Assembly: GCF_036320965.1 (NCBI RefSeq)
Contig: NC_092236.1
Location: forward strand, 20,017,018-20,081,017
Reading direction: 5' to 3'
Length of the DNA stretch: 64,000 nt
From: Panulirus ornatus
Lineage: Eukaryota; Arthropoda; Malacostraca; Decapoda; Palinuridae
Shown here: piece after piece, positions 40,790 to 53,490 of the stretch
How the letters are laid out: each line of letters opens with the position of its first letter
Position numbering within the stretch: the first letter of the stretch is position 1
Made by a program: the position numbers and the translations under genes
Notes under the pieces: generated by a model
What the model was told of the DNA's origin: nothing
What the model saw: only the letters and a program-made list of their open reading frames with translations
Databases searched by the model: none

Positions 40790-41900
40790 CCTAGAAAAGA
40801 CAAACTGCTAAAGGGCCTTGACCCAGATAAGGCTTTTGATCCTAATGAAGATTCCACTTATCTGCTGGAGGTGCGTAGATGACAAAGCCGCTTGAAATGT
40901 TGTTCAAGATGTGTTGCTGGAGGAAGGCAAAGTGCCAAGGGAGTGAAAGGAAGCAAATGTCGTGTCTGTCTTTAAAAAAGGAGACCGAGAAGGTGCAATG
41001 GACGACAGGCCAGTCTTTCTGACAAAGCGCTGTTTGTAAAACTCTGGAAAACACAATCAGAAAGTAAATGGATGAAAATATGCAGGGAAGAAACGACCTG
41101 AGCGAGATACTACACGGATTCCGAGAAAGGTGGGTTGATTGCGTGTATTTGGATTGCCGGAAAGCATTTGACACTATACCAAACAAGAGCTTTGACAAAT
41201 GGTTGGAACTTCAGACAGAAATATGGGAAAGACTTCTTCAATCGTTAGAAAACTACTTTAACAAGAGGGAACAAAGGAGGTATGTTAGAGGCTCCTTCTC
41301 GAAATGGGTAGGGGTCACTAGTGGTGTGGCACGGGGCTCAGTCTAGGGACAATTGCTTTTTTAATCTACCAAAGTGACTTGCTTGGTGACGATGTAAGAG
41401 AAGTAAGGAGTCATGAGGAGTGTATCAACTTACAAGGGAACCTCAAGGAACTCCGAAGGTGATCTGATGCTCAGTCGATGAAATTCGACCCAAGTAAATG
41501 TAGAGTAATGAGGGGATCACATATGGTGAAAGAAGACCTCGATACAGGCACTGATTAGCAGGACATCAGAGAGACTTCGGTGGGTGTTACTCTTCCTAAT
41601 CCGTCGCCAGAGCGTCATCGCAGACAAACAGTAAAGGAGACAAACTATCTGCTGGCGAATGTTTAAACTGCCATCAAGTACAGTGATGAGGAAACGTTCA
41701 TTAAACCGTTCATAGGTCAGAATTAGAATGTGCTTCTATATTTGGTCACAGCACTTTATGAACTTTATGAGGCACAGAGAACTACAAGAGAATGTCCAGA
41801 GAAGGGCATCAAAGATAGCGCCAAAATTAAGAAAGGTGAGTTAAAATGCGAGGTTCAGACGCCAATATTTGTAAATCGTGGAAGAAAGAAGAAAAATAAG
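40790..41900 (+). mobile_element. Degenerate Jockey/CR1-type LINE RT
   Basis: The order of landmarks is complete though frames change often: KGLDPDKAFDPNEDSTYLL (LxPxKATGPDGIxPxLLK), GKVPREWKEANV-like, KKGDREGAMDDRPVFLT (YRPVSLTS), HGFRERWVD, VYLDCRKAFDTIPNK (motif A), ENYFNKREQRRYVRGSFSKW, VTSGVARGS (motif [14 protein letters not shown], with LGTIAFLIYQSDL beyond a frame change), and near 41,780 LQENVQRRASKIAPKLRK, the C-terminal VQRRATKLIPxLR block. FADD is not recognisable. It is a dead copy and one of the longest in the window. Confidence 0.82.
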
Positions 41901-42054
41901 TACATTTTTAAACCAGGTTCATTATGTCAGCAGTAAACAGTTCACGGAATAAACTAAGTAATGAATATAATAATTTAAAAAGTTGTATGATATCAGAAAA
42001 AGTTCAGGATACGGATACCCATCAAAGTAGAAACTCCCTCGCTGTATTGTAGAA

Positions 42055-42057
<3 letters not shown>

Positions 42058-42119
<62 letters not shown>
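42058..42119 (+). repeat. (GT)n microsatellite
   Basis: Pure GT tract. Confidence 0.97.
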
Positions 42120-42122
<3 letters not shown>

Positions 42123-42149
42123 ACACTGTCAACAAAATACAGAAGAGGA

Positions 42150-42859
<710 letters not shown>

Positions 42860-42897
42860 TTGTGTGTGTGTGTGTGTGTGTGCGTGTGTGTGTGTGT

Positions 42898-42949
<52 letters not shown>
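42860..42949 (+). repeat. (GT)n microsatellite
   Basis: GT tract with GCGT and TCTG interruptions. Confidence 0.97.
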
Positions 42950-42951
<2 letters not shown>

Positions 42952-43084
42952 TACGTCTATGTAGGTCTGTTATTCGTACTCGCCTTTCCTATCCTTAGCA
43001 AGAGAGTCAGAACCACAAGAATGAGTATTCATGAAAAAAATTACCTTGGCTCTTTCCGTGTGCTTCTACTTTTCGAAAGTAATG

Positions 43085-43204
43085 ATAAAGAAGGGAAGAA
43101 TTTCTAGCCCCCCTCCTTCCCCCAGCTCCCGCCCCTCTTAGGTTCCTTCTAAGACACGCAGGAGACACGTGGGCATTATTCTTTCTCCCTTGTCCCCAGG
43201 GACG
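43085..43204 (-). mobile_element. SINE-like element S, copy 4 (5' half, diverged)
   Basis: Minus orientation. CCTTCTAAGACACGCAGGAG, ACACGTGGGCATTATTCTTT and CTTGTCCCCAGGGA match the 5' half of S. The 3' tail is lost and no TA tract flanks it. Confidence 0.75.
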
Positions 43205-43530
43205 CTGCGTTGCACAATATCCTTTAATATCTACATACTCGTACCTGAGCTCAAAGAGAATAAATCTATGTCAGTTTGGAGACCGCAGCTGTAAACATAA
43301 AATAACAGACACTGAAGAATATCATGCTAAAAATATCAGTCCTTCTTCAGCGTTGTAGAAGAACACCAGTACTTGCCTCAGAGATGTAGGAAGAAATCCA
43401 TATAAACAAGTATACACAAAAGAAAACGGAATTTACGAGGTTAGAGGGCGTTCCTTAGAGCAATTGTAAACGGTAAAGAAGGTATGGCGGGAGAAGAAAA
43501 CAAGGAATGTTAAGAATTTAGAAATATGAG

Positions 43531-43695
43531 CTCTCGTGATGCAGTGGTTAGGGTCGCTGACTCTGAATCACACACGGAGACGCCAGGGTTCGAATCCCAA
43601 GCGCGGCAGTCGATCCACATCCAACCCAACTGTTCATCCTCCCCTCTTGGCCTGGCTGATGAATGGGAACCTGGTATAAACTGATGACCGTCCAG
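43531..43695 (+). mobile_element. tRNA-derived SINE, copy 1
   Basis: GTGATGCAGTGGTTAGGGTC (polymerase III A-box-like, about 43,536-43,555) and, 50 bp on, a perfect B-box GGTTCGAATCC (43,587-43,597). The body that follows (GCGCGGCAGTCGATCCACAT, CCAACCCAACTGTTCATCCT, CTGATGAATGGGAACCTGG) is shared with the element at 60.8 kb. The spacing and the long non-tRNA body mark a SINE rather than a tRNA gene; no acceptor stem closes around it. It may carry internal polymerase III promoter activity. Confidence 0.85.
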
Positions 43696-44164
43696 ATCAC
43701 ACCATTTTCCCCTCAAGATGTCTACCGCCACCTCTAATACATCGTAGACTGCAGTGAAGATGCCTTTCCGGCGGGAGAATTCGAAAAGGTGTTAAATATC
43801 TAGGATATACAACCGTCAGAGCAGGAAATGATAGCTAGCAAAGAGAAATAATGCAACTAACTAGTTTTTCTCATAATCATACAGATGATTCCACGGGCTG
43901 TACGTTATGCGTGCGAGTTCTCACAAGGTCATGAAGGATTTCACACAGATCCTCGCAAGGTCACAACAGCTTGTAAAGCCCCCAGGACGCAATACGCTTC
44001 AGGCAAGCTTACAGCTAAGCTGGTCTCTCCTGAAGGATAACCACTGGTAATCTTTTTCTTATATATAATGTATTTTTAGTGACTGTCTATTGGTCAGGTT
44101 AATTTGCAGTCGACTTTTATTAATACCGTTTTGGATACACATTACTGGGAATCTTAAACCCCTG

Positions 44165-44345
44165 GGTACGATGGTACAACCCTTGACCACGACGGTACAA
44201 CGCTAAGGCGCGACGGTACAACCCTTGAGCATGATGATACGAAATCTTATGATATCCTGACCTTTGACCTGAAAGTTAAGAATTAGGTCAAAAGGCGCGG
44301 CTGTAATAACCCAAGGGTCGACTGTCGTGCTTAAGGGTCAAGAAG
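44165..44345 (-). repeat. 21-bp minisatellite, locus 3, with DR1-like flank
   Basis: Three units of exactly 21 bp (GATGGTACAACCCTTGACCA then C; GACGGTACAACGCTAAGGCG then C; GACGGTACAACCCTTGAGCA then T) and a fourth degraded one. A perfect TGACCTTTGACCT (44,258-44,270) follows. Its complement is AGGTCAAAGGTCA, the textbook DR1 nuclear-receptor site. The array is inverted relative to the 62.9 kb locus. Confidence 0.8.
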
Positions 44346-44689
44346 TGACCCAATGGAAATGACAGAAAACAGAATACATCATACTCCATTATTCGCACTC
44401 ATACCTGTGATAGAAGCATAATAGTAAAGCACAAGGCACCAACCGACCCACCTCTCCTTCCGGCTCAACTGTCGACAGGGGAAAAAATGATGAATGGGAA
44501 CACAGTGTAGTATGGGGAAAATGTACTGCCTTGAAAATTTCATAGGAAAGCATGAAAGAAAAAAGTTCCCTCCTCAGAACAAAATCGGCTACACTGACCC
44601 TGATAAACGAAAAAGCTAAAGCTGCATTATTTCGTGCAGAGGAACTTGAAAAAAAATCTATAAGCAGAACCAATTACCGACAACAGACG

Positions 44690-45250
44690 TCACTGAAGTA
44701 TGTCTCTGTCCTTGATTTAATGGTATTGGTAGTCTTTGTATTTATTACAACTGGTGGTAGTTCATTCCAGTGTTCTACAACTCTAGAGCTGAAAAAAAAA
44801 TGTTGCCCACGTTACTATTACATCCTCTTCCTTTAACTTTATACCACTACTGAAGGTCACTGACTCTCTACATAAACTGAAGGAATTTTTGGATGATAAG
44901 TTGTCAAAAATCATTTAGCATTTGGAAAACTTCTACTCCTTGCAATCTGCACTTCACATAGAAAATAATTCTAGGTCTCTCAGTCTCTCTTGGTAGAGCT
45001 TATCTCTGAGTGACGGAATTAGTTTTGTCGCTCTTCTCTGAACTTGTTCTAGTTTTCCTTCATCTCTGATCAAGTATGGTGCCCGGGAGTGAACAGATTA
45101 TTCCAAACGAGGTATGACCATGGTGTTATAAAGAATGTGTATGGCATCCTTCATTCTCTAATTTATATTTCCAGCTATGAAACCTAAAATCCTGTTGGCT
45201 TTCTTGTCTCCAGCTAGTGTGGAGAAGTGTTGGTGTATCTTTGGAACATG
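44690..45250 (-). mobile_element. Degenerate Jockey/CR1-type LINE C-terminal region
   Basis: Minus-strand reading: KKANRILGFIAGNIN, IHILYNTMVIPRLEYSVHSR, APYLIRDEGKLEQVQRRATK, LIPSLRDKLYQERLRDLELF, and, after a degraded stretch, FFFSSRVVEHWNELPPVVIN. This is the complete landmark set after the RT domain of CR1/Jockey-group proteins, ending in the FSxRVVxxWNxLP motif close to the natural stop. About 190 codons are recognisable and only a few stops intervene, so it is among the less decayed of the old relics. Confidence 0.88.
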
Positions 45251-46021
45251 CATAGTGAAGAGTTGAGTCACTATATAGGCACCTGAATCCTGCATTTAAC
45301 AACAGTACGTGGTGGACTGTTGGTCACAGTTATACAACATGCCAAGGGACACGGAAAATACCAATCACTCTCATAGTAGTCGACATGGCACGGGTAAAGG
45401 GATGTACCCAACAAGGCTATCTAGGACGAAAGGTGAGATTTATGATGGGTACAAGAAGAAAGAATGCAGGAAGGATTAATTGCAGACCCTTAACTCCCAA
45501 AGGTGGAAAGGTAATTGGAAGAGCGATATACACAAGACTAAGGAGACCTCCACAGCCTCGCTGTGCGAAAGGGTTGGAGGAATCATAACGGTCAATCCTC
45601 GTGTGGTTGCTCTCCACACTGTGTTGAAGACCTTGACATTTCATGGACATTAAAGCCAGCCAATATAAGGAGAAAAAATAGTTAGGATATGATATGAAGG
45701 GAAACGGAAACAAAAGAAACCGACAACTTGAAACTTCTCATGACCAACGCAGCTTCAGAGACACGACTAAGCAACGTGCAAAGCTTCTTGTTTCTTTTTC
45801 TTCTTTTCTTCTTTGCGGCACCAGACAGCCGAGAAGGATGCTGAGGGCTCCCGGCTGGAGAAGTTAAATGGGCAATTAATTCCAAGCGTATCACAGATGC
45901 ACCACGCACTGACAAGGTGTGCATACAGATTTCCAAGTGTGGTTGTGCAAGCGTGGAGCCTGGGGGCGCCTGGAGACCTCGCTGATACTGGCCTGGAGAA
46001 TAGAGCTGGCCTCTGTGTATT

Positions 46022-46024
<3 letters not shown>
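45251..46024. other. Unrecognised DNA
   Basis: A 67-codon Arg-rich frame (45,385-45,588) and antisense frames show no domain I know. Confidence 0.5.

Positions 46025-46089
<65 letters not shown>
46025..46089 (+). repeat. (GA)n microsatellite
   Basis: Pure GA tract. Confidence 0.97.
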
Positions 46090-46094
<5 letters not shown>

Positions 46095-46424
46095 GAAGGA
46101 TTGATGAACAGAATGATAAACCAATTCTGACATATATCTATGTCGCAAGGAATAACGCGATAGAATCCTGGAGTTCATCACAAATATTTGCGTTAATCGT
46201 TCCATTATGAGAAGAGTAAACAATCTTGCTCGACCCCCAAAAAATAATCATCTCGCTCGTCCCCGGTTACTGAGTCAGAGGACAGAGCTGGTTACCGTGT
46301 ATGTGTGAGACACAGGAGAACTAAGGCAGGAAAACATGTGACTGGCGGAATGCTAAAGTTATCAAATACCTGTTTGTGTGGGAGATGAAGTGTTGAAGAC
46401 GTTGGAGGAACCAAGAAATTTCCA

Positions 46425-46690
46425 GTGCCACTGGCAAGTCCTGGGGGCTACTGACAAATTTCTGGAGTTACTGAAAATTATGGGGGCACTGGTGACACAA
46501 TCTGAGGACTACTGATATACTCTGAGGGCTACTGACAAATTTCTGGGGCTTCTGAAAAACTTTTGGGGTCGTTAACAAACGCAGCAGGCTACTGAGGAAT
46601 TTAAAAGAGAGGCTATAAAAAAAAAATTTGAGACGCTGACAAATTTGGAAGGACTACTGGCTAATTTAAGGGGAGACTGGCAAATGTTTA
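46425..46690 (+). repeat. Degenerate minisatellite, about 30 bp
   Basis: The phrase GGGGCTACTGACAAATTTCT recurs about nine times with drift (GAGTTACTGAAAATTATG, GGACTACTGATATACTCTG and so on) at 28-34 bp spacing. Confidence 0.8.
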
Positions 46691-47129
46691 CTACAGTCGC
46701 ACCATTAGAGAAACATCCTTTACTTCGTTAACGTTTTTCTTCATTCAGAAATATATTCTCTTTAAAGAAAAATAAAGTTGCTCTTTATCACTTCTCAAGT
46801 TTGTCCGTGAAACAGCGAGAACTGTCGTAGTCTCTTGGTGGTTCTTCTTTCTTATTTACGTTTCTTTTACTATCCCCAGATCCCGAGCCTTCTTACTGTT
46901 CTATCATTACTTCTTTCACATAGAAATAGGAACAAGTCCAACGCAGTTTCATGCACATAACCGACACATGAGGCCAACGGACTCTTTGTTGTCTGTCTCT
47001 CCCATGTGCTCCAATACACTCCTGTTTCTAGCGCTCCTTATGACTCCTTCTATCAAGGTATCTATATGACCAACCATTTGTCTTCCCATCGATCTATTCA
47101 TTAAGAGGGAGATAAAAGAGGAAGCAGAT

Positions 47130-48600
47130 TGTCTAGGATAGCTACATTTATCTCCCTCACCACCCCATGCATGACCAGATTAAAAAGCCATGGTGATATC
47201 AAAGACCTTTCATGCAGTCCTACCTTCACTTTGAAACACTTACCCTCCTCTTCAGAAACTAAAATGCAATCCTATTCACTCCTGCCGCTTTGCCACACTT
47301 CATCTTAAGCAAGCCTTTCACCACTACCTCTCTCTTCAATAAACTATTCACCATACTCTCGCTATCCATATCACTCCATCCCAAACACATCTTAACTAAC
47401 AACACATTCAAAAGTCCTTCAAAATACTCACTCCATCTCTTTTTCAATTTTTCTTCGCCTATCAACCCTTCCCCATTAGCTACCGTCAGTGACAATCACG
47501 TCTGTCCTCTATTTCTCGTGGACACTTTCCACCTTCTTTTAACACATTTGCCTTCCTTCCTGAACTCCATCAACCCCACCCCTTCCGTTCAGGTACCGCC
47601 ATACATCTCTCCTTCTTTCACTTGCAACTTAATTCGATCATCCCAGCACTTATAACCCTGTCTCATGCGATCACCTTCCCCCTGAAGCGTACCACACACC
47701 TGGTATGCACACTCAGTCTCCTGGATTTCATTTACTCTCACCTTATGTCATTTTCGCTAAGTACCTGGAGATCTACGCACACTGGCCTCGTTTTTCAAGG
47801 TCTCTCACTTTCACCACTTTCCTTCCAACTGCGTCATTTCCTTCTCCCTTAAAGCTAATACAAACTATCCCACTCGCCTCCAAGAAATGATCAGGACATC
47901 CTACCTGCCACTACAACTTGCAGCACATTTACATCCAACAACCTCTCCGCTGCACGCCTGTAAAACAGTACATAATCTAGTAATGCCCGATGAACCCCGA
48001 ATCCCACTCACCCATGTGTACGCATGTAAGCACAGTTTCTTACATTTGGGCCCGAGACAAGCTGTTCCCATTCTCATTTTCACCTTAACTGTCATATCAT
48101 CCCCTACCCCGTATTCAAATACCCCAACACAAAGAATCGATCCTTTGCACCGATATTTTAGCACTCACTCAGGCACTTAAAAAATACAATCCCTCCTCAC
48201 CCCTCTTGCTACAACGTGTATAACCAGAGACAATCACCTATCTCTTGTAGCCTACCTTCATTCTCACCCACACCAGTCTTAAACTCATTTCGTTACACGA
48301 ACACTTCTTAGTTCCTCCTCCATCAGTAACTCCATCCTTTTGCTTTCATCCTCACACTAGCCCTAGACTCAACCCCCGGACATTCCCAATCCATTCAACC
48401 CCCTTAACCTTGAGCTCAGTTTCACTCAAAGCCAAAAGTATCAAGGCGCTTCTCCTAAACCATAGCCTCTATCCCTCCTGTGTTCCCATCCTGGTTATAT
48501 CCAAGCACATTCACACACCTCCAGCCGAGCCGTCAACCTGAGCCTTCTAGGAGCAATTCTTGCATGGCTCCTCCCTCTCTTCTTACTTCTGAACATGTCA
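47130..48600 (-). mobile_element. Old RTE-like LINE with endonuclease remains
   Basis: Minus strand, from high to low coordinate: LSETELKVKGVEWIGNVRGL (the Glu-bearing LTETKLK block of AP-like endonucleases), SLRLVWVRMKVGYKR, YTWVSGIRGSSG, then CPDHFLEAS, which degrades the family SDH(F/Y)LVEA catalytic motif, KVVKVRDLEKRG, and near 47,400 the linker KKRWSEYFEGLLNVL and LLKMKCGKAAGVNRI. It then jumps to KCFKVKVGLHERSLISPWLF, NLVMHGVVREI (motif B region). The GFRSGRG/motif A part is missing between the last two blocks, an internal deletion of roughly 100 codons. It is the only copy here retaining traces of the endonuclease. Dead. Confidence 0.8.
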
Positions 48601-48605
48601 TAAAA

Positions 48606-48706
48606 TATGAAGGGTTTCTAGCCTCCCGAGTCCTCCCCTCTTAGTCGCCTCTTACGATACTCAGGAGATATGTGGATAAGTTTCTACTCCTCTATCCCCA
48701 GGGATA
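48606..48706 (-). mobile_element. SINE-like element S, copy 5 (5' half)
   Basis: Minus orientation. GAGTCCTCCCCTCTTAGTCG, CCTCTTACGATACTCAGGAG and CTCTATCCCCAGGGATA match S. The 3' half is missing and no TA tract is attached. It sits just upstream of the old RTE relic. Confidence 0.75.
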
Positions 48707-49059
48707 AAGGAAACTCGTGATTTAGGATAAAGAATCCTGTGAATTACGTGTTGTCAAGTGTTATATGAAAGATGTAAAGAAAGTTTCTATTTGTGGACTG
48801 AGTTCCAGCAACCCACGTGTATATGAGGCAATAATACAAGGGGATACAAAGGATTTCCAACAGGAACAGACCAGTGGGCCCTTTCGAGGCTGCTTGTGAT
48901 AGTGGAAGAGTTCAGGAACTCAGAAAGTATTCTGATAAGAGTAGAAAAGCGTACATATGACTTAAAGAGATAAATACTTGTTAACTTTACATGTAACGTA
49001 GAAGCAAATAATGTCAGTCATGCCCCTGATTGAAAGTATTTGCAAAATCTATTGATCAA

Positions 49060-49787
49060 CGTAAATATGGTGTTGCTTTGAATTACTCCTACTGATGAGT
49101 CATTCTATACATTGACAGTCTTGTTAAAAACAAAAATTCTTGGTCTCAATCAAAGTAAAACGTTTGCCCACGAATTTGTATCCATTACTACGAATGATGC
49201 AAGATGCCCAGAGCATTACGTAGCTTCTAACACTGAGATTATATTATCAAAGAATTCATTAATTCTGAACACTTGTGTATGATCACCTCAACCTTCTCTA
49301 TCCTAATCCGAATACGTTAAAGTTGTCTAATCCTCTCATAAGATGTTTCGCAGTCCGGGAATCATCTTGGTTGCTTTACGTTGCATTCTTTCCTTTCTGT
49401 ATATGTCTTTCTTCAAAGTGGCCAAAACTGAACATAATATTTAAGACAGAGGGTTCATCATTGAACTGTACAGTGAGGATTAGCTTCGCAGACTTAAATT
49501 CGAAAGCCCTACCAATAAATCCAAGAATTTAGTGTGCCTTTTTTAACTGTCTCTAATACACTGCTTACTTGGCTTTAGGTCATCAGATATAATTCCAACT
49601 AAGTCACTTTCCCTATTTCACCTCTTCTGGCTAAAGTGAATTTATACTGAAGTTTGCATTCTCACTTTGACTACGGACGTATAAACATTTTCACTTTATC
49701 GATGATAAAATTTATATGCCACTTTGTGAACTCAGAACAACAGTTTGTCAGTTTAGAGTAGACTAAGTTCAATATCTGTTGTAGATC

Positions 49788-49788
<1 letters not shown>
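49060..49788 (-). mobile_element. Degenerate Jockey/CR1-type LINE C-terminal region
   Basis: Minus-strand reading: DLVGIISDDLKPSKQC, VKKAH-ILGFIGRAFEFKSA, KLILTVQFN, the LNIMFSFGH block (family LEYCVQVWSP), SNQDDSRTAKHL with a frame change (family RATKMVPGLRxxSYEERL), then NGYKFVGKRFTLIETKNFCF and CQCIE. It is the same family segment as 44.7-45.25 kb and in the same orientation, but more decayed. In both relics the text before the catalytic motifs is absent. Confidence 0.8.

Positions 49789-49844
<56 letters not shown>
49789..49844 (+). repeat. (ATA)n microsatellite
   Basis: Pure AAT trinucleotides between two minus-strand LINE relics. Confidence 0.97.
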
Positions 49845-49845
<1 letters not shown>

Positions 49846-49879
49846 TCCACTTTCTAGTGTCTGCCATCAACAACCAAGA

Positions 49880-50780
49880 TCCACAAATTACTCCATGGTT
49901 TACCATGACTACTACTTCAATTGCCTTGTTCCAGCCCCAATAACAGCACGTCGTCGCTCATATACCATATCAATCCAATTCATTCTAACCCATGCACGCC
50001 TGTCACCCTTCTGAAAGTTCAGGCCCCGATACCCAAAAGTTTTCTTTACCCCATCCTTCCACCTCCTCAGTCTCTCCCGTAAGCTTACTCCACTTTCGAC
50101 ACATAGATCCTCTTAGTTGGCCTTCGCTCATCCTTCCTACACGTCCAAACCAGTCCAGCAAACTCTCATTCAGACTGCACTTATTACCATACCTGTCTCT
50201 TAAACTGCCATTTCTTAAACAATCATCCCACCTCATACACCACATCGTCAGAGGGCATTTCACGTTTAATACATCCACCTCCTTCGTCTCTTCAAAGTTC
50301 AGGGCCCAAGACACATCCATACAATATTACCGGTACTAAAGTGCCTTTAAACACACCCAACATGGACCGTGGTATTAGATATCGTTTGATTTGTGGGAGA
50401 AAAACTTGTCGCTGATGCGTCACAAATAAAATTAGACATAATGTTCTTCTCCCCAACAGAAAATGTAGTCTCCTTCCTTTGACTCACGTCATGGATTCAT
50501 CTGTGCCACATCAATGTTCAGGTGCCTAAAACGCTCCACGTTCCCCACGTCCTCCCCACTGAAACAACCAATCCCGTCTCTCCCCAGTGCTGAATGCTAA
50601 TTATGTTCATATTTACTCTGAACTTCCTGTTTTCGCTCGTTCTACCAATCCCACGCATCATCTTCGGGAGTTTCTGCCTCTCTGGCGTCTTCCATTTGAA
50701 CTGCGTCATCGGCAAACACAAGCTGATTCACCTCCAATGTCTTTCCATCAATCATCAGACTGTAGACCAGTGGTTCACAA
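49880..50780 (-). mobile_element. Old RTE-like LINE, catalytic to C-terminal region
   Basis: Minus strand: EVNQLVFADDAVQMEDAREA (motif C region, FADD intact), ENRKFRVNMN, then further down AKANRIYVSKVE-like and, in a clean 105-codon frame, NVKCPLTMWCMRWDDCLRNG, NKCSLNESLLDWFGRVGRMS and KENFWVSGPELSEG. The landmarks match the young RTE copies ([29 protein letters not shown]), but the sequence is clearly a diverged family. The catalytic domain upstream of FADD is absent, and several stops are present. Confidence 0.82.
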
Positions 50781-51476
50781 TGTGGGCGGTATACCAAACT
50801 GCCACACCCTCCCCCCAACATCCCACACCTCGCCACCACTTCACCCCAATGGCCTGTTATTTTAATGGAGGGAAGGGAAAGTGGCAACCATTATGGGGGG
50901 TAGGATGGGGAGGCTCATAGGGTTTCACTGTGTTCGATTTAAACAATCTAAAATGCGTAAAGAAGCGTTAAACATTTCCAGAGCACATGCGTATCAGCTT
51001 TCCATCCGCTGACCTCAGAGGGAATATTTAGACCACCAGCTCGGTGCCCAGAGGTGTTTGCGTTACCCTTGTATTCAAATATTGATTCAGAATGAACTGA
51101 ATACTAATATAAAAGTATTCGGATTGTTAAAAGATATTCACAATATGGCGTATGTGTCACACCAGTACACCATAGGATGATCCGCGATAATACTTAAACT
51201 TAAGGTATCGGCTCGAATCCTCCCTTGTGCACTGCTGTTACACATGACATTTTCTGAATGTCTGCAGTTCCTGGTGTAAAATGTATCTGAATTTTCTATG
51301 AGCGTGGAGAGGAGGGGCACTAGCTGGGGCTGAGAGAGACTGGGAACCCCAGTCAGGTCCCTCGCTCTGATACCCTGCCCCCCTACCCCCCCAATCCCCC
51401 AGCCCCCACCCCCACCCACCCACGACAATCCCGTCACGCATCCAAAACGCAGACTCACCTTCACCAACAGCTATTA
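50781..51476. other. Unrecognised DNA
   Basis: Includes two C-rich runs (50,800-50,860 and 51,370-51,425). No element or gene assigned. Confidence 0.5.
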
Positions 51477-51529
51477 CAATAATAATGATAATAATTATAA
51501 TAATGATAATAATAATGAAAATAATAATG

Positions 51530-51581
<52 letters not shown>

Positions 51582-51625
51582 TAATAATAATATTAACAAT
51601 AATAATAATAACAATAACAATAATA
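51477..51625 (+). repeat. (AAT)n trinucleotide tract
   Basis: AAT with scattered GAT and AAC units. Confidence 0.96.
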
Positions 51626-51655
51626 TACATCTGGACACATGTACATGTATCATCA

Positions 51656-51660
<5 letters not shown>

Positions 51661-51738
<78 letters not shown>
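51661..51738 (+). repeat. (TA)n microsatellite
   Basis: Pure TA tract with no recognised element on either side. Confidence 0.97.
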
Positions 51739-51739
<1 letters not shown>

Positions 51740-51819
51740 TTGCCTTTTCTCATTTTCTTCTTCCTGCGCCCCTCTCCACTTAAAATATTCGAGTAATCTT
51801 TTGAGATTTTTTCATTTAG

Positions 51820-51820
<1 letters not shown>

Positions 51821-51884
<64 letters not shown>
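51821..51884 (+). repeat. (CT)n microsatellite
   Basis: Pure CT tract. Confidence 0.97.
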
Positions 51885-51889
<5 letters not shown>

Positions 51890-52010
51890 GCATATCAAGT
51901 CACTAAACAACAGTCCTTTACCCTGGCGAGAGAAGTATCCGGCTGTGTGGGGTGGAGAGGTGGAGGGAGGGGAAGAGTACGACACATAAGCTGAGAAAAT
52001 TAAAGCAAAA

Positions 52011-52012
<2 letters not shown>

Positions 52013-52081
<69 letters not shown>
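52013..52081 (+). repeat. (CT)n microsatellite
   Basis: Pure CT tract, the second within 200 bp. Confidence 0.97.
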
Positions 52082-52083
<2 letters not shown>

Positions 52084-52520
52084 GTCCATAGCCGGCCTGG
52101 AAGTGTAGATGAGGTCCTCACTCCCGCCGTCAGGCGGGTGTTGATTTAAAACCTTCTCTTAAACACATCACCACAATAACTTCACACTGGCTGGGGGAGG
52201 AGGACGCCATCCCGGACGGTCCTCTGCGCCTCCCCCCAGGAGGCGTTATGTAAGAGAATATCATATGCCCGGTAAAGGAGTATCCTTACCTTAGAGCCCG
52301 CGGGGACGAAACTTTCTCAAAGACTTTATGCCGAGAGAAAAATTTTGAGCCATTGGAGTGTGGCGTCTCTTTCTTCCCTGGTCGCTGGTACATAAAAGGT
52401 AAGACTATTATTAACGTCTTGAGAACTAGTCCTGAATGAGAAGGAAGTCAAAATGGAACTTATATTGGTGTGGAGTAATGAGGGGCTGCACTTAAAGGTG
52501 AGTTGGTATTATTTGGTGTA
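52082..52520. other. Unrecognised DNA
   Basis: No feature seen. Confidence 0.5.
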
Positions 52521-52531
52521 AGAGAGAGAGG

Positions 52532-52617
<86 letters not shown>
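52521..52617 (+). repeat. (GA)n microsatellite
   Basis: GA tract with GGG and AAA interruptions near its start. Confidence 0.97.
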
Positions 52618-52621
<4 letters not shown>

Positions 52622-52699
52622 ATAGGGTTTCTTTGCCGGGTCAGCTCTACAACATATTTTCAATTTCCACTTTTTTCATTACACGTTCTATAAAACTGA

Positions 52700-52737
52700 C
52701 AAATAAAGTATAAATAAAGTATAAATAAAGTATAAAA
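52700..52737 (+). repeat. 11-bp tandem repeat, three units
   Basis: ATAAAGTATAA repeated three times. Confidence 0.9.
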
Positions 52738-52786
52738 AGACGGGAATGAAAAGAGACAGACAGACAGACAAGCAGGGAAGGGAAAA

Positions 52787-52957
<171 letters not shown>

Positions 52958-53020
<63 letters not shown>
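52958..53020 (+). repeat. (TA)n at RTE copy 5 5' end
   Basis: Pure TA tract between palindrome fragment and LINE. Confidence 0.97.
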
Positions 53021-53025
<5 letters not shown>

Positions 53026-53490
53026 GAAAAAAAAAGAGCGTGGTTGAGAGAGCAGAAGAGGGTGTTTTGAAGTGGTTTGGGCACATGGAGAGAATGAGTG
53101 AGGAAAGATTGACCAAGAGGATATATGTGTCGGAGGTGGAGGGAACGAGGAGAAGAGGGAGACCAAATTGGAGGTGGAAAGATGGAGTGAAAAAGATTTT
53201 GTGTGATCGGGGCCTGAACATGCAGGAGGGTGAAAGGAGGGCAAGGAATAGAGTGAATTGGAGCGATGTGGTATACCGGGGTTAACGTGCTGTCAGTGGA
53301 TTGAATCAAGGCATGTGAAGCGTCTGGGGTAAACCATGGAAAGCTGTGTAGGTATGTATATTTGCGTGTGTGGACGTATGTATATACATGTGTATGGGGG
53401 GGGGGGGTGGGCCATTTCTTTCGTCTGTTTCCTTGCGCTACCTCGCAAACGCGGGAGACAGCGACAAAGTATAATAAAAAAAAATAAAAA

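Noticed and set aside
40402..40794. 130-codon Lys-rich frame as a host exon
   Set aside because: It leads directly into the Jockey-type relic in the same orientation and shows no known domain, so a decayed LINE segment is likelier.
43536..43610. tRNA gene candidate from A- and B-box
   Set aside because: No seven-base acceptor stem closes around the boxes, and the same sequence continues into a shared non-tRNA body. It is a tRNA-derived SINE.
45385..45588. 67-codon Arg/Gly-rich frame resembling a small basic ribosomal-type protein
   Set aside because: The resemblance is compositional only. No family motif could be matched and it is surrounded by repeats.
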